Program-made: the position numbers and the translations under genes | Shown here: positions 7,987 through 16,347 of the stretch, one piece after another | How positions within the stretch are numbered: position 1 is the stretch's first letter | Layout: each line of letters opens with the position of its first letter | Notes under the pieces: model-generated | Seen by the model: only the letters and a program-made list of their open reading frames with translations | Databases searched by the model: none | Told to the model about the DNA's origin: nothing | Source of the DNA: Chloroflexota bacterium | GTDB taxonomy: Bacteria; Chloroflexota; UBA5177 | Reading direction: 5' to 3' | DNA length: 36,380 bases | Assembly: GCA_025449555.1 (NCBI GenBank) | Contig: JANWJD010000061.1 | Location: 1-36,380, forward strand

Positions 7987-8776
7987 GCGCGGCCTGCTTG
8001 CCCAGCATGTGTCGTTCTCCTATGGAACGAACCCGGCGGTGCGCGATGTGTCTCTGTCCCTGGCGCCCAATGATACGGTCGCCCTGGTCGGGCCCAACGG
8101 TTCTGGAAAGACGACTCTGCTTCGACTCCTGAGTGGCGCACTGAGATCGGGCACCGGCATGGTGAGGATCGACGGCCGGCCCGTCAGAGATTCATCTCCC
8201 CGAGAACTGGCACGTAGAATCGCGGTGGTGCCCCAGCACGTCGATCCCTCACTTGGTCTGACGGTGGAGGCGATGGTCGCGCTCGGACGCACGCCATATA
8301 CGGGGATGCTCCGACCGTTGTCCCAGGCGGATCGCGCAGCTCTGTCCCAGGCCATGCAAGCCACCGAGACGATGCCGCTCCGCGCAAAGCGATTCAATGA
8401 ACTCAGCGGAGGGGAGCAGCAACGCGTGGCGCTGGCCATGGCGATGGCGCAAGGGACCGAGTATCTCCTTCTGGACGAGCCTACAGTTCATCTCGATCTC
8501 CATCACCAACACGCTTTCTTCGAGCTCCTGCAGGCACTGCGCTCGGTGCGCCCCATGGGAATCCTGGCAGTCATGCACGACTTGAACCTGGCAGCGCTCC
8601 ACTTCAGCACGATTGTGGTGATGGAGGGTGGATCGGTGCGGGCACAGGGCGAGCCGGAGGAAATCCTGCACAGCCCGGACGCCATGGGCGTGTTCCGGGC
8701 GCCGCTGGATGTCGTCTCGCACCCTCAGACCGGGTTACCACAGGTCCTGTTGCAACGCGGTCCGACGGAACGCTAG
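7976..8776 (+). CDS. FepC/BtuD-type ABC transporter ATP-binding protein
   Basis: This 266-residue ATPase has Walker A GPNGSGKTT (39-47), a Q-loop in VVPQHVD, the signature LSGGEQQR (142-149), Walker B LLLDEP (163-168) and the H-loop His in VMHD (H200). Sequence order and length fit the iron-chelate/cobalamin import class. It overlaps the permease gene, so the two form the membrane core of one importer. Substrate cannot be decided: siderophore, haem or cobalamin are all possible. Cobalamin would suit the B12-dependent mutase encoded further on, but no cobalamin riboswitch is seen. Confidence 0.92.
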   Translation: MTSERGLLAQHVSFSYGTNPAVRDVSLSLAPNDTVALVGPNGSGKTTLLRLLSGALRSGTGMVRIDGRPVRDSSPRELARRIAVVPQHVDPSLGLTVEAMVALGRTPYTGMLRPLSQADRAALSQAMQATETMPLRAKRFNELSGGEQQRVALAMAMAQGTEYLLLDEPTVHLDLHHQHAFFELLQALRSVRPMGILAVMHDLNLAALHFSTIVVMEGGSVRAQGEPEEILHSPDAMGVFRAPLDVVSHPQTGLPQVLLQRGPTER

Positions 8777-8791
8777 CCGGAGGGACTCCGG
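8777..8791. terminator. Short hairpin after the ABC ATPase gene
   Basis: CCGGAG-GGA-CTCCGG forms a perfect 6-bp stem immediately after the ATPase stop codon, between two convergent genes. There is no T-run, so it is at most a weak or factor-assisted terminator. Confidence 0.3.
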
Positions 8792-8842
8792 TGAGGATCC
8801 GCGGCCAGTCCGGCGGCGCCAATCAAACTCACCTCGAATTAT

Positions 8843-10687
8843 TCATTCGACCGAATCGGGATCGGTTGGTTCCGCGGGGCGAGATCGCATTCGAACAGCC
8901 GTTGCTCCGACTGCGACGAGGACAAGAATAATGCCCGGCAGGAGCAAACCCGGTGTATGGTTTCCGCTCGGCCCGGCGGCCGGCTTGATCACGCGGGTCG
9001 ACCGTACCCGGTGCTTGCTTACGGTGTGCACCGAGGTAGCACTGGGACCACGCAGGGCAGTTGCTACGGCGTGGTACTGGCTCGTAGTCAGTTTGCCCAG
9101 ATCGACGGCGTACAATCCGTTCCGCGCGTCCGCTCGCAAATGTTCAGTGCCGGTTCTGAGCGATCCCCGAGGCAGCCGCAAGGCGACCTCACGTCCTTTG
9201 GTTCCGGTTCCGACGAGGACAGTGCGTCCCGCGAGTTTCACCAGATAGCCGGTCCAGGACCGCGAGTGCGCCAGGGGCGCACGGTTCTTCGCGGTAGAGA
9301 GTTCGGCCCTGGCGAGGGCAGTCAACACATCGGATTTCGTTCCGTCAACGCTGTCGGGTGATTCGATCGAGATGACGAACGGCAGTCGATAGATGTCGGC
9401 GGGAGAAACCTGCGCAGAGAGATCCACCGTTCCGCGCAACATATCGATGCGGCTGTGAATCCCAAGGCGGCGAAGAGCGGCGCCGGCGCGCTCGGCCCGC
9501 CGGTGGAGACTCGTTTCGAAGACCTGCGTTCCCAGGCGGGTAGAAGGAAGTCGTAGCACCAGGCGACGCGCGCCCGGCACTGCCTTCAGCGACGCAAGCC
9601 CCGGCCAGTTTGGCAGCGGATTCGAGATGGCCGGCGCCCGCAACCACAAGTAGGTCGATTTTTCGCCCTGATATGACACCAGTGGATCTTGCCCCCCACC
9701 CGACCAACCGTATGGGTCGGTCGGCGTGCAGTTGTGAAATACCGTGAAGTGCAAGTGCGGTCCGGTCGAATGTCCGGTATCTCCGCTGATTCCGATCCTC
9801 TGACCGCGTTTGACCTTCTGACCCACTTTTACCAACAGCTTGCTGAAGTGGCCGTACAACGTGACATAGCCGTTACGATGATCGATCATCACCATGTTGC
9901 CGTAGCCGTGGTTGGGTGCGTCTGGGTATTCGAGCCCTGCAAACAGTACTTTGCCCGCCGCGGCCGCATAGACCGATTTGTAGGACAGGTCGTAATCGTA
10001 TCCGTTGTGTCCGTCGTAGTCGAGGTACTGGCGCAATGCGCTGCTCCAGTACGCCGGAAAGTCGGTGCGGTGATGCGCCGAGTCGGGCACCGCCTGAACT
10101 CCGGTGATAGCAACGGTCAATCCATCCTGCAAGAAGTTGGGCGAGTCGTGGTCGAAAATGGAGATGATGGCGGTCGAGCCGTGGTACGGCGAGATAAGAA
10201 ACGGGTGAGTAGTGTCAGCACGTTTCGGCCCGTTGCAGGTGACCGGAGCCACCGAATCTTCCGCGGCGAGATTGTAGGCGGGGGTCGCGGTGGGGGAAGC
10301 CGTGGGGGTCGGGGTCGGTTTCTTGCGGGCACGGTGGTGATGCTTGCCGTGCTTCAGAGACGCTTTCTCGGGCGCTGCAGTCGGAGTCATCGTCGCGGAC
10401 GGCGCTGCCCGCGTTTTGCGTCGGACTCGCTTTTGGTGCGCCGGCTTCTCCGCCCTGGCGGTGATCCGGGGTAGCGGGACCGGCGTGGCGCTCGGGACAG
10501 GTGTCCAGGTTGGGAGGGGGCTGGGCACGATCACAGTCGTACTCTCAGGCGTGGGCCCTTGAGTAGGCACGGGTGTGGGCGTGTCGGCGTTCGCCGGCGT
10601 ACTCCGACCTCCGGTCAAGGCCACGCCCAGCAGGAGGCAAAGCAACGATCCTCGGATGATGCGAGTGTGCCCTGGGCTGGAGATCAC
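8843..10687 (-). CDS. Surface-anchored M23 (LytM-type) peptidoglycan endopeptidase
   Basis: This 614-residue secreted protein has a signal peptide (about 1-34) and a Pro/Thr-rich and then Lys/His/Arg-rich linker with TPTP repeats (35-137). An M23 peptidase domain (about 220-345) follows, then an unrecognised region of about 200 residues, a C-terminal membrane helix (about 575-600) and a short charged tail. Zinc and catalytic residues are visible: HNGYD (H227, D231), LYGH (H280) and GPHLHF (H311, H313). The family cleaves peptide cross-links in the wall. The start is GTG at 10687, 21 bases after the ispH stop, with a weak ribosome site, so the exact start is uncertain. The signal peptide and C-terminal helix together suggest a tethered enzyme. 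Confidence 0.88.
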   Translation of the reverse strand: MISSPGHTRIIRGSLLCLLLGVALTGGRSTPANADTPTPVPTQGPTPESTTVIVPSPLPTWTPVPSATPVPLPRITARAEKPAHQKRVRRKTRAAPSATMTPTAAPEKASLKHGKHHHRARKKPTPTPTASPTATPAYNLAAEDSVAPVTCNGPKRADTTHPFLISPYHGSTAIISIFDHDSPNFLQDGLTVAITGVQAVPDSAHHRTDFPAYWSSALRQYLDYDGHNGYDYDLSYKSVYAAAAGKVLFAGLEYPDAPNHGYGNMVMIDHRNGYVTLYGHFSKLLVKVGQKVKRGQRIGISGDTGHSTGPHLHFTVFHNCTPTDPYGWSGGGQDPLVSYQGEKSTYLWLRAPAISNPLPNWPGLASLKAVPGARRLVLRLPSTRLGTQVFETSLHRRAERAGAALRRLGIHSRIDMLRGTVDLSAQVSPADIYRLPFVISIESPDSVDGTKSDVLTALARAELSTAKNRAPLAHSRSWTGYLVKLAGRTVLVGTGTKGREVALRLPRGSLRTGTEHLRADARNGLYAVDLGKLTTSQYHAVATALRGPSATSVHTVSKHRVRSTRVIKPAAGPSGNHTPGLLLPGIILVLVAVGATAVRMRSRPAEPTDPDSVE

Positions 10688-10708
10688 GCGATCAGCCGCT
10701 GCCGCGGA

Positions 10709-11578
10709 TCAGGCGAGCGCCGGCTGCAGCGCTCCGAAAGAGCGGATCCGCGCTTCCACGTCGTCAATCACGGAGTCGGGAGTCGATGCACCGGCGGTAA
10801 TACCGATCCGGTCCACGTCTTCAAACCAATCGCTGTGCAAATCGGACGGTCGCTCCACCTGATACGCTCTGGTGCCCTCTTCTTTTGCTGCCTGCACGAG
10901 CTTCCGCGTATTGGCGCTGGCTTCACCACCGATGGCGATGACGATATCAACATCCTGCGCCAGTTCGCGAACCGCAAGTTGTCGATCCTTGGTGGGTTTG
11001 CAGATGGTATTGATGATGCGAACTTCCACTCCACGCGCCACCATGTCGCCTACCAGGTCGCGAGAAAGCGCTATGAATTTCTCTACGTTCGAGGTGCTCT
11101 GCGAAATAAGTGCCACTCGCCGGGTCGGCTCCCAGCCCTCGAGATCTTGCATAGAGCGAATGACTCGTGCTTTGCCGCCGCTCCAGCCCACGATGCCCTT
11201 AACCTCTTTATGATTCGCGTCGCCGTATACCAACACGGAGTAGCGCTGCTGCACGAGGTCGTACGCTGACTTCTGGATGCGAGTCACCAGCGGGCAAGTA
11301 GTATCGATGACCTTCAAGCCACGTGCTTCAGCCTTGCTCTGCAAGTCCGGTGGGGACCCGTGGGCCGTAATCGCAATGATGCTTCCCACGGGAACCTCGT
11401 CGATTCCGTCGACCACATGGACGTTGATTTTGTCGAGCTCTTCCGCTATTTGCGGATTGTGCACGATCGCGCCGAGGGTATAGACCGTCGTCCCCGATGC
11501 ACCAAGATCACGCACGATTTCGATCGCGTCTCGAACTCCAAAACAAAAGCCCATCGAGTGGGCTCGAACAATTTCCAT
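10709..11578 (-). CDS. ispH: 4-hydroxy-3-methylbut-2-enyl diphosphate reductase IspH
   Basis: The 289-residue enzyme catalyses the last step of the MEP isoprenoid pathway, making IPP and DMAPP from HMBPP. The three Fe-S cluster cysteines are present: C12 (GFCFGVRDAI), C95 (DTTCPLV) and C193 (TICKPTKDRQ). The AHGSPP and SQSTSN substrate loops are also seen. The ATG at 11578 follows GGGGAG by about 12 bases and a good promoter by about 20 bases. An M23 peptidase gene follows 21 bases after the stop and probably shares the transcript. Confidence 0.96.
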   Translation of the reverse strand: MEIVRAHSMGFCFGVRDAIEIVRDLGASGTTVYTLGAIVHNPQIAEELDKINVHVVDGIDEVPVGSIIAITAHGSPPDLQSKAEARGLKVIDTTCPLVTRIQKSAYDLVQQRYSVLVYGDANHKEVKGIVGWSGGKARVIRSMQDLEGWEPTRRVALISQSTSNVEKFIALSRDLVGDMVARGVEVRIINTICKPTKDRQLAVRELAQDVDIVIAIGGEASANTRKLVQAAKEEGTRAYQVERPSDLHSDWFEDVDRIGITAGASTPDSVIDDVEARIRSFGALQPALA

Positions 11579-11596
11579 GGTCGCTTGGATCTCCCC

Positions 11597-11625
11597 AATA
11601 TGTCGCTACGGCATACAATTGTCCA
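11597..11625 (-). promoter_or_regulatory. ispH promoter
   Basis: On the minus strand TGGACA (11625-11620), a 17-base spacer and CATATT (11602-11597) form a good vegetative promoter. Transcription should start near 11590, leaving a leader of about 12 bases. Confidence 0.5.
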
Positions 11626-11691
11626 CTCCTCTCTAGTGCCAAATGTGGTTGTCGCGTTTTGTTTTTGCGAGAATTGGACGGTATCATCGTG

Positions 11692-11724
11692 TGTGGCTGG
11701 ACGTCAGTTCGGCCACATATTTTT
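11692..11724 (+). terminator. Orphan intrinsic terminator in the ispH/oxidoreductase divergent region
   Basis: The stem runs 11692-11702 against 11707-11717 with loop GTCA: TGTGGC pairs with GCCACA, then a T-G wobble, then GGAC pairs with GTTC (one G-T wobble). That is an 11-bp helix with a tetraloop, followed at once by TATTTTT (11718-11724). It reads as a rho-independent terminator on the plus strand only. No plus-strand gene lies upstream, so it may end a short RNA or attenuate the leader of the oxidoreductase gene at 11840. ATGTGG at 11643-11648 is complementary to CCACAT (11713-11718) in the 3' arm and could form an alternative pairing. TACAAT at 11614-11619 is a possible upstream -10. 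Confidence 0.55.
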
Positions 11725-11791
11725 GTCGAGAAAGGCCGATCTACCGTGCCGGCGCACACTGTACTCAATAAGGTTGCACGATCATCCGCTT

Positions 11792-11807
11792 CTCACCTTT
11801 GGGTGAG
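11792..11807. repeat. Inverted repeat CTCACC-TTTG-GGTGAG
   Basis: A perfect 6-bp inverted repeat with a 4-base centre lies 22 bases before the -10-like hexamer of the oxidoreductase gene, roughly at -49 to -33 of that start. Its place suits a regulator site; an RNA hairpin in a longer leader is the alternative. Confidence 0.35.
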
Positions 11808-11828
11808 CGCAACACTCGTGCGCCACTG

Positions 11829-11842
11829 GATAATCCTGCGTG
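11829..11842 (+). promoter_or_regulatory. Possible leaderless start of the oxidoreductase gene
   Basis: GATAAT (11829-11834) ends 5 bases before the GTG at 11840 and no ribosome site precedes that GTG. This spacing is typical of leaderless transcripts in Actinobacteria, Deinococcus and relatives. No convincing -35 is seen. Confidence 0.35.
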
Positions 11843-13090
11843 ACCGTGGACTCTGATCGCTTCGTCGTCATCGGCAATGGCGTGGCGGGCACGACTGCGG
11901 CCGAACACCTCCGGAAAAACAGCCCCAGCGCGGATGTAACGTTGCTCGCCGGCGAGCCGTATCCGCTCTATAACCGCGTGGCGCTGCCGATCTTCCTCAA
12001 AGGGCGCGTGCAGGAGAGAAACGTGATGATGAGGACGCGCGAGGTACAGGAGGCGCGTGGCGTCAAACTGGAGCTTGATACCTGGGTATCCGGCATCTGC
12101 CACGAGGAGCAGACCGTGATGACGGCGGACGGTAGAGCGTTTCCGTACGATCGACTGCTGCTCGCCACAGGCGGCGTCCCGCATCCGCTTCGACTTCCTG
12201 GAGCCAACCTCCACGGGGTATACCAGTTCCAGACGCTCGACGATACCAAGGATCTGATCACTCGCTGTGAGGAGTCGGAATCGGCCGTGGCGCTGGGTGG
12301 GAGCTACATCGGCTATGAACTGGCCGAGGCTTTTTCGCACCGCGGCTTGCAAACCACCTGGATCATGCGGGGAGACCGCTTCCTGCGCCGCCTCCTGGAT
12401 GAGGATGGTGGGCGGGTGGTGGATTTATTGGCCAGAGATCGTGGCGTGGACGTGATCTACAACGACTGGGCCGACGACATCCATGGTGAGAACGGCGTGC
12501 CTACCTCGGTGTCGACTATGGGTGGTCGCAGTGCTCCGGCCGACATGGTGGGATACGGTATCGGGCTGCGATATTACACCGAACTGGCCGAGAGCATCGG
12601 CCTCGAGGTGGGCAAGGCCATCATCACCGATGAATATCTGCGTACCACGCGTCCAAATGTCTTCGCGGCGGGGGACGTTGCCGAGTTCTATGACGTCATC
12701 ATCAATCGTCACAATCAGATGGGGACCTGGGACAATGCGGCCTCGCACGGTCGCCTCGTCGCGCAGAACATGCTGGGCAAGGAACTGGTCTATATCGAAG
12801 TGCCAACATATGTGACGACCATGTTCGGATCGCGATTGAGCGTGCTGGGTCTCACACCAGAGAGTCATCCCGATCTGGAGCGCGAGGTGCAATTCAACAC
12901 GGTAACCCGGAAGTACCGCGCGCTCTTTTTCCATGAAGGCAAGTTAGTTGGAGCGGTCATCATCGGCGTGCTCAAGGGGCGCCGAAAGCTCGAAGAGCTG
13001 ATCAAAGGGCGCCATCCGATCGAAGGCGACCGACGTGCGCTGTTCGATCTGCTCGGTCCTATTGACGTCGCGGAGCCGCATGAGGAGTAA
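11840..13090 (+). CDS. NAD(P)/FAD-dependent oxidoreductase (rubredoxin reductase/NirB-like fold)
   Basis: This 416-residue two-dinucleotide-fold flavoprotein has an N-terminal FAD motif (VVIGNGVAGTTAAEHL), a central NAD(P) motif (ALGGSYIGYELAEAF) and the second FAD motif FAAGDVAEF. An LYNRVALP substrate-side segment follows the first strand pair, as in nitrite, rubredoxin and ferredoxin reductases. No redox-active Cys pair or extra Fe-S domain is visible. The electron acceptor is unknown and no ferredoxin or rubredoxin gene is adjacent. The GTG at 11840 gives an N-terminus of the expected length; a second GTG lies two codons later. A 37-residue membrane protein gene follows on the same strand. 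Confidence 0.88.
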   Translation: MTVDSDRFVVIGNGVAGTTAAEHLRKNSPSADVTLLAGEPYPLYNRVALPIFLKGRVQERNVMMRTREVQEARGVKLELDTWVSGICHEEQTVMTADGRAFPYDRLLLATGGVPHPLRLPGANLHGVYQFQTLDDTKDLITRCEESESAVALGGSYIGYELAEAFSHRGLQTTWIMRGDRFLRRLLDEDGGRVVDLLARDRGVDVIYNDWADDIHGENGVPTSVSTMGGRSAPADMVGYGIGLRYYTELAESIGLEVGKAIITDEYLRTTRPNVFAAGDVAEFYDVIINRHNQMGTWDNAASHGRLVAQNMLGKELVYIEVPTYVTTMFGSRLSVLGLTPESHPDLEREVQFNTVTRKYRALFFHEGKLVGAVIIGVLKGRRKLEELIKGRHPIEGDRRALFDLLGPIDVAEPHEE

Positions 13091-13231
13091 GGCTTTCTCC
13101 TTCCGCGGCACGGACCTTAAAGGACCGGCAGGTAGATCTCGCATCCACCGCGCCGGGTGTGGAGTCCGCATGGTAGATGCCGGTGCGTGTCCGCCACGCA
13201 GTAAGATGAGGCAAGATCGCGAGGTGATGAC

Positions 13232-13345
13232 ATGCTGACGTCCGGGATCGAATTGCTGCTCGCGCTGTGCAGCATCGCGGCCGCGGGAGTCATCGTCATC
13301 CGCTTGATCGATAACCAACGTGAGGCCGGACGCAAGGACAAATGA
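13232..13345 (+). CDS. 37-residue single-helix membrane microprotein
   Basis: ATG at 13232 with GAGGTG 5 bases upstream opens a 37-codon frame ending TGA at 13343-13345. The protein is one hydrophobic helix (about 5-24) followed by a charged tail (RLIDNQREAGRKDK). The strong ribosome site, helix-then-charged-tail design and isolation between two opposed genes support a real gene. Function is unknown. A TAAGAT hexamer at 13202-13207 could serve as its -10. Confidence 0.55.
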   Translation: MLTSGIELLLALCSIAAAGVIVIRLIDNQREAGRKDK

Positions 13346-13404
13346 CCGAACTTCCCCGACCGGCAGCGGGCAGCTGTGCTGGCCGACGCGCCGGCGCTCG
13401 ACCG

Positions 13405-14619
13405 CTAGACGGGCTGGGGAAGCACTGTCGTCGTGGGGACAGGCGCGTCAAAGAAGCGATCCGGCGAGAGACTCCGCGGCAGATTTGGGCGCTGTCCGAT
13501 GGCCTGGAGCGCCACCCGCGCTCCACACATGAACGCCATCGAGACTCCGTGGCCGGAATATCCGGTCGCCAGATATATGCCCGGATGGCCCGGCAGGCCT
13601 CCGACCATGGGCAAAGCGTCAGGCGTGAAACCCATAATTCCCGCCCAGCGATATTCGATGACCGCGTCTGCGCCCGCAATCGACGCGGCGAATGCATCGA
13701 GGGTCGCTTGGATGTCGTCGTGCAGACGCTCGTCGGTTCCGACCTCGGTAGGTATATCGAGGTCGCGCCAACCGCCTACCACGATCCGGCCATCCGGAGT
13801 CTGCCGCCAGTACTGATATCCGAAGTTCGCGTACATCGGGAAGGGCACGACCACACGCCCGAGCCGCCGGGTTGCCACGACCTGACCTCGCACGGGTGCA
13901 ATGGGCACCGCCGGCAGCAGAGCGGAGGTATATGCATTCGTTGTCAGAATGACGGTGTGTGCTCGGATCTCACCGGTCGACGTGACGAGCACGTGAGGCG
14001 TACCGGTCCGCAATTCGAGTACCGGCGACCGCTCATAGATGTGAAGACCGCCGCCGATCGCGCGCGCTACCCCGCGCACAAATGCGCCAGGGTTGATCTC
14101 GGCATTTCCCGGGTAATATATGCCACCGATGTACAGCCGATCGAACGGTCGCGGCAGATCGTCCGCCGGGACGACGGAAGCGCTATATCCGGCTTCTACC
14201 AACCGTTCCGAGGTAGCTGCCAACTGACGCATCTCCTCGTCGGAGACGGCCAGGGACATGCTGCCGCGTCGGAGGTAGTCGCAGTCGATCTGGTGCTCGT
14301 CCACCAGACTGGCCATGAGACGATTGTTGTCGACCGTCAGGCGCCACAGGCTGCACGCCCCATCGAAGCCGACCAGGGCACAGGCCCGACCGAACGGCAT
14401 CGCCGGGCCGGCCAACACAAAGCCGGCGTTGCGACCGCTGGCGCCACTGGCGAGCGTCCGACCTTCGACCAACGCCACGGTCGCTCCCGAATCGCGCAAG
14501 CCGTACGCCGCTCCCACGCCGGATAACCCGCCGCCCACGATGGCAACGTCAACCTCGACGGTTCCGAGCAGCGTCGGGTGGTGAGCGTCGGCCGGGTCAA
14601 CCCACAAGGGATCGGTCAA
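13405..14619 (-). CDS. DAO-family FAD-dependent oxidoreductase (DadA/glycine oxidase-like)
   Basis: This protein of about 404 residues has the N-terminal FAD motif VAIVGGGLSGVGAAYGL, an ASGASGRNAGF loop that contacts flavin in DAO-family enzymes, the PVRGQVV segment, and the C-terminal IYLATGYSGHG motif closing the FAD site. The family oxidises amines of amino acids or N-methylated compounds to imines, usually reducing oxygen or the quinone pool. The longer open frame reaches 14694 but overlaps npdG deeply. The TTG at 14619 overlaps the npdG stop as TTGA, the same junction type as htpX-pspAB, and is preferred. It is the last gene of the LLM-npdG-DAO set. The substrate is unknown. Confidence 0.87.
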   Translation of the reverse strand: MTDPLWVDPADAHHPTLLGTVEVDVAIVGGGLSGVGAAYGLRDSGATVALVEGRTLASGASGRNAGFVLAGPAMPFGRACALVGFDGACSLWRLTVDNNRLMASLVDEHQIDCDYLRRGSMSLAVSDEEMRQLAATSERLVEAGYSASVVPADDLPRPFDRLYIGGIYYPGNAEINPGAFVRGVARAIGGGLHIYERSPVLELRTGTPHVLVTSTGEIRAHTVILTTNAYTSALLPAVPIAPVRGQVVATRRLGRVVVPFPMYANFGYQYWRQTPDGRIVVGGWRDLDIPTEVGTDERLHDDIQATLDAFAASIAGADAVIEYRWAGIMGFTPDALPMVGGLPGHPGIYLATGYSGHGVSMAFMCGARVALQAIGQRPNLPRSLSPDRFFDAPVPTTTVLPQPV

Positions 14620-15296
14620 CGATCCACACCGGTGATGCGAATACCGGAATGTGCCTTGTAAATGCGGTTGAGCGTAATCAAGAGGGCAGTGCACTCTTCC
14701 ACGTAGCGCGAACTTGCCAACCGCCCGGCGCTGAGGGCGCGCACTCCGGCGATGCCGTTGGCGAGTCGGACCACCAGCCTCCGCGCCTCGGTGTCGTCCG
14801 AGGACACCAGAACATCGGTGTCGAGTTCGTGGTCGAGGTCGGCCAGCGCGTGCGCGTCGACCGTTTGAAAGGCGCTGACCACGCGCGATTCCGGGAGCAG
14901 GCGAGCGACCTCCTGCGCCGCTGAGCCGGTCTCGACGGGCAGGACTACGGGCCGGCCCTCGCGAAATTCGATCGGCGCGATCGTGCTGATCACGATGTGT
15001 GATCGCAGGCTGTCCGCGAGCGGCGGAAGAGTGTCCGGCAAACCGGAATAGGGAATAGTGACGATTGTCAGATCGGCGTCCGACACGGCGGTGGCATTGT
15101 CGGCGCCGGTAATACTCACCTGGTCGCCACAGGCAGCTGCCAATTCGGCCGCAATTTCCTTCGCTCGGTTGGCGGAGCGCGAGCCAACGACTACCGCGTG
15201 ACCTGCGATGGCCAGGCGCTGGGCCAGGCCGCGACCCTCCGGACCGGTCCCACCGACGAGCCCGATGCGCCAGATTTCAGGCTCGGGCAAAGACAT
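14616..15296 (-). CDS. npdG: NADPH-dependent F420 reductase (F420H2:NADP oxidoreductase)
   Basis: The 226-residue protein has a Rossmann fold with [17 protein letters not shown] near the N-terminus, [13 protein letters not shown] for the NADP phosphate, and the [19 protein letters not shown] and DVLVSSDD segments seen in NpdG/Fno enzymes. It moves hydride between NADPH and the deazaflavin F420. Its presence implies that the cell makes F420. Its gene overlaps the upstream LLM gene by 20 bases and the downstream DAO gene by 4 bases, so the three are very likely co-translated. A direct supply of F420H2 to the LLM enzyme is inferred. Confidence 0.9.
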   Translation of the reverse strand: MSLPEPEIWRIGLVGGTGPEGRGLAQRLAIAGHAVVVGSRSANRAKEIAAELAAACGDQVSITGADNATAVSDADLTIVTIPYSGLPDTLPPLADSLRSHIVISTIAPIEFREGRPVVLPVETGSAAQEVARLLPESRVVSAFQTVDAHALADLDHELDTDVLVSSDDTEARRLVVRLANGIAGVRALSAGRLASSRYVEECTALLITLNRIYKAHSGIRITGVDR

Positions 15297-16284
15297 CGAT
15301 CATTGCTTTTACATCGTCGCCCAGCGGATAGAGCACGGGGCACGTTGCCCCGGTATCGACGTATTCCTGCACCTTGGCACGCACTTCGTCCGGCGTACCG
15401 GCCGCCGTGATCATCTGCACCACATCGTCGGGGACCAGTTTCATGGCGGCCCGAATCTGCTCTTCCGTCGCCGGCCAGGTCAGGACCTGGTTGATCTCGT
15501 TCAATAGATCCTCGCTGACGCCACTCGCTTTCATGATGTGTGGCTGCTGGCCGAGGTACTGCGTTACCAGCTCGCGGGCGTTATCCAGCGCCCGTGCCCG
15601 GTCATGATCCATCGACACGACCACCAGCTGGGGCCGGTCCACCTCGTCCAGCGAACGTCCTGCTTTGCGCGCACCCGCCTCGATGTGGGCGACCGCCCGC
15701 TCGTTGTACTGAGCCGAGACTAAATAGTTCATCAGCACGCCGTCGGCGATCTCTCCGCCCAGTTCGAGCATCTGATCGCCAGTGGCCCCAATGTAGATTG
15801 GTACATCCTTTGGACCGCGATGTCCGTGCACGATATCGATCTCCACATCATGCAGATGGACGAACTCTCCCTCGAAGGTGACAGTCTCCATCGCGAGGAG
15901 ACGACGGACGACCTCGACCACCTCGCGCATGGCTTTGAGCGGCTTGCGTCGGTCCACGCCGACTTTGGATGCGAGCGGTTCCCACCAGGCGCCAAAGCCG
16001 CAAATAATGCGCCCAGGTGCCAGATCGTCCAGGGTCGAAAACGTGGCTGCGGTTACGGCGGCATTTCGGGTCCAGGTGTTGATAACGCCGCTCCCCACCC
16101 GGATGCGATCTGTTACGGCGGCAAAGGCCGCCATCGGAACAATTGCATCGCGCACCAGGCGTGATTCCGCCTGCCAGACCGATTCAAAGCCCCGTTGTTC
16201 CGCGTAACGTACATACTCCATGCCCTCGCGGATCGGATGTTTGTCCTGGAGATACAAACCGACGCGCTCAATGCCTGCCGCCAT
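15277..16284 (-). CDS. LLM class (luciferase-like) F420-dependent oxidoreductase
   Basis: This is a 335-residue TIM-barrel enzyme of the luciferase-like superfamily. The [41 protein letters not shown] and [22 protein letters not shown] segments match F420-dependent members such as methylene-H4MPT reductase and glucose-6-phosphate dehydrogenase relatives. The overlap with npdG supports F420 rather than FMN. The substrate is unknown. The ATG at 16284 has GGGAGGG just upstream; an in-frame GTG lies one codon earlier. Confidence 0.88.
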   Translation of the reverse strand: MAAGIERVGLYLQDKHPIREGMEYVRYAEQRGFESVWQAESRLVRDAIVPMAAFAAVTDRIRVGSGVINTWTRNAAVTAATFSTLDDLAPGRIICGFGAWWEPLASKVGVDRRKPLKAMREVVEVVRRLLAMETVTFEGEFVHLHDVEIDIVHGHRGPKDVPIYIGATGDQMLELGGEIADGVLMNYLVSAQYNERAVAHIEAGARKAGRSLDEVDRPQLVVVSMDHDRARALDNARELVTQYLGQQPHIMKASGVSEDLLNEINQVLTWPATEEQIRAAMKLVPDDVVQMITAAGTPDEVRAKVQEYVDTGATCPVLYPLGDDVKAMIDVFARA

Positions 16285-16326
16285 CACCACCCTCCCAGCT
16301 ATCAAGGTTCCTGTACGGTCCCCCGC

Positions 16327-16332
16327 AGTATA
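16327..16332 (-). promoter_or_regulatory. Possible -10 for the LLM-npdG-DAO set
   Basis: TATACT on the minus strand (16332-16327) lies 42 bases before the LLM start codon. No good -35 is found at 16-18 bases, so this is tentative. The set may instead be read through from the GNAT gene. Confidence 0.3.
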
Positions 16333-16347
16333 ACGAGGAGAAAACGA

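Noticed and set aside
9689-11269. Plus-strand frames opposite the M23 and ispH genes
   Set aside because: Both lie antisense to genes with complete catalytic motifs and have low-complexity translations.
11659-11687. Promoter-like TTGTTT-N17-TATCAT on the plus strand
   Set aside because: Its start would fall inside the terminator stem at 11692-11717, so it cannot explain that terminator. It may be fortuitous in a T-rich stretch.
13342-14526. Long plus-strand open frame of 394 codons overlapping the microprotein stop
   Set aside because: It is antisense to the DAO-family gene, whose FAD motifs are unmistakable; the translation is Arg/His-rich with no domain. High GC content makes such mirror frames common.
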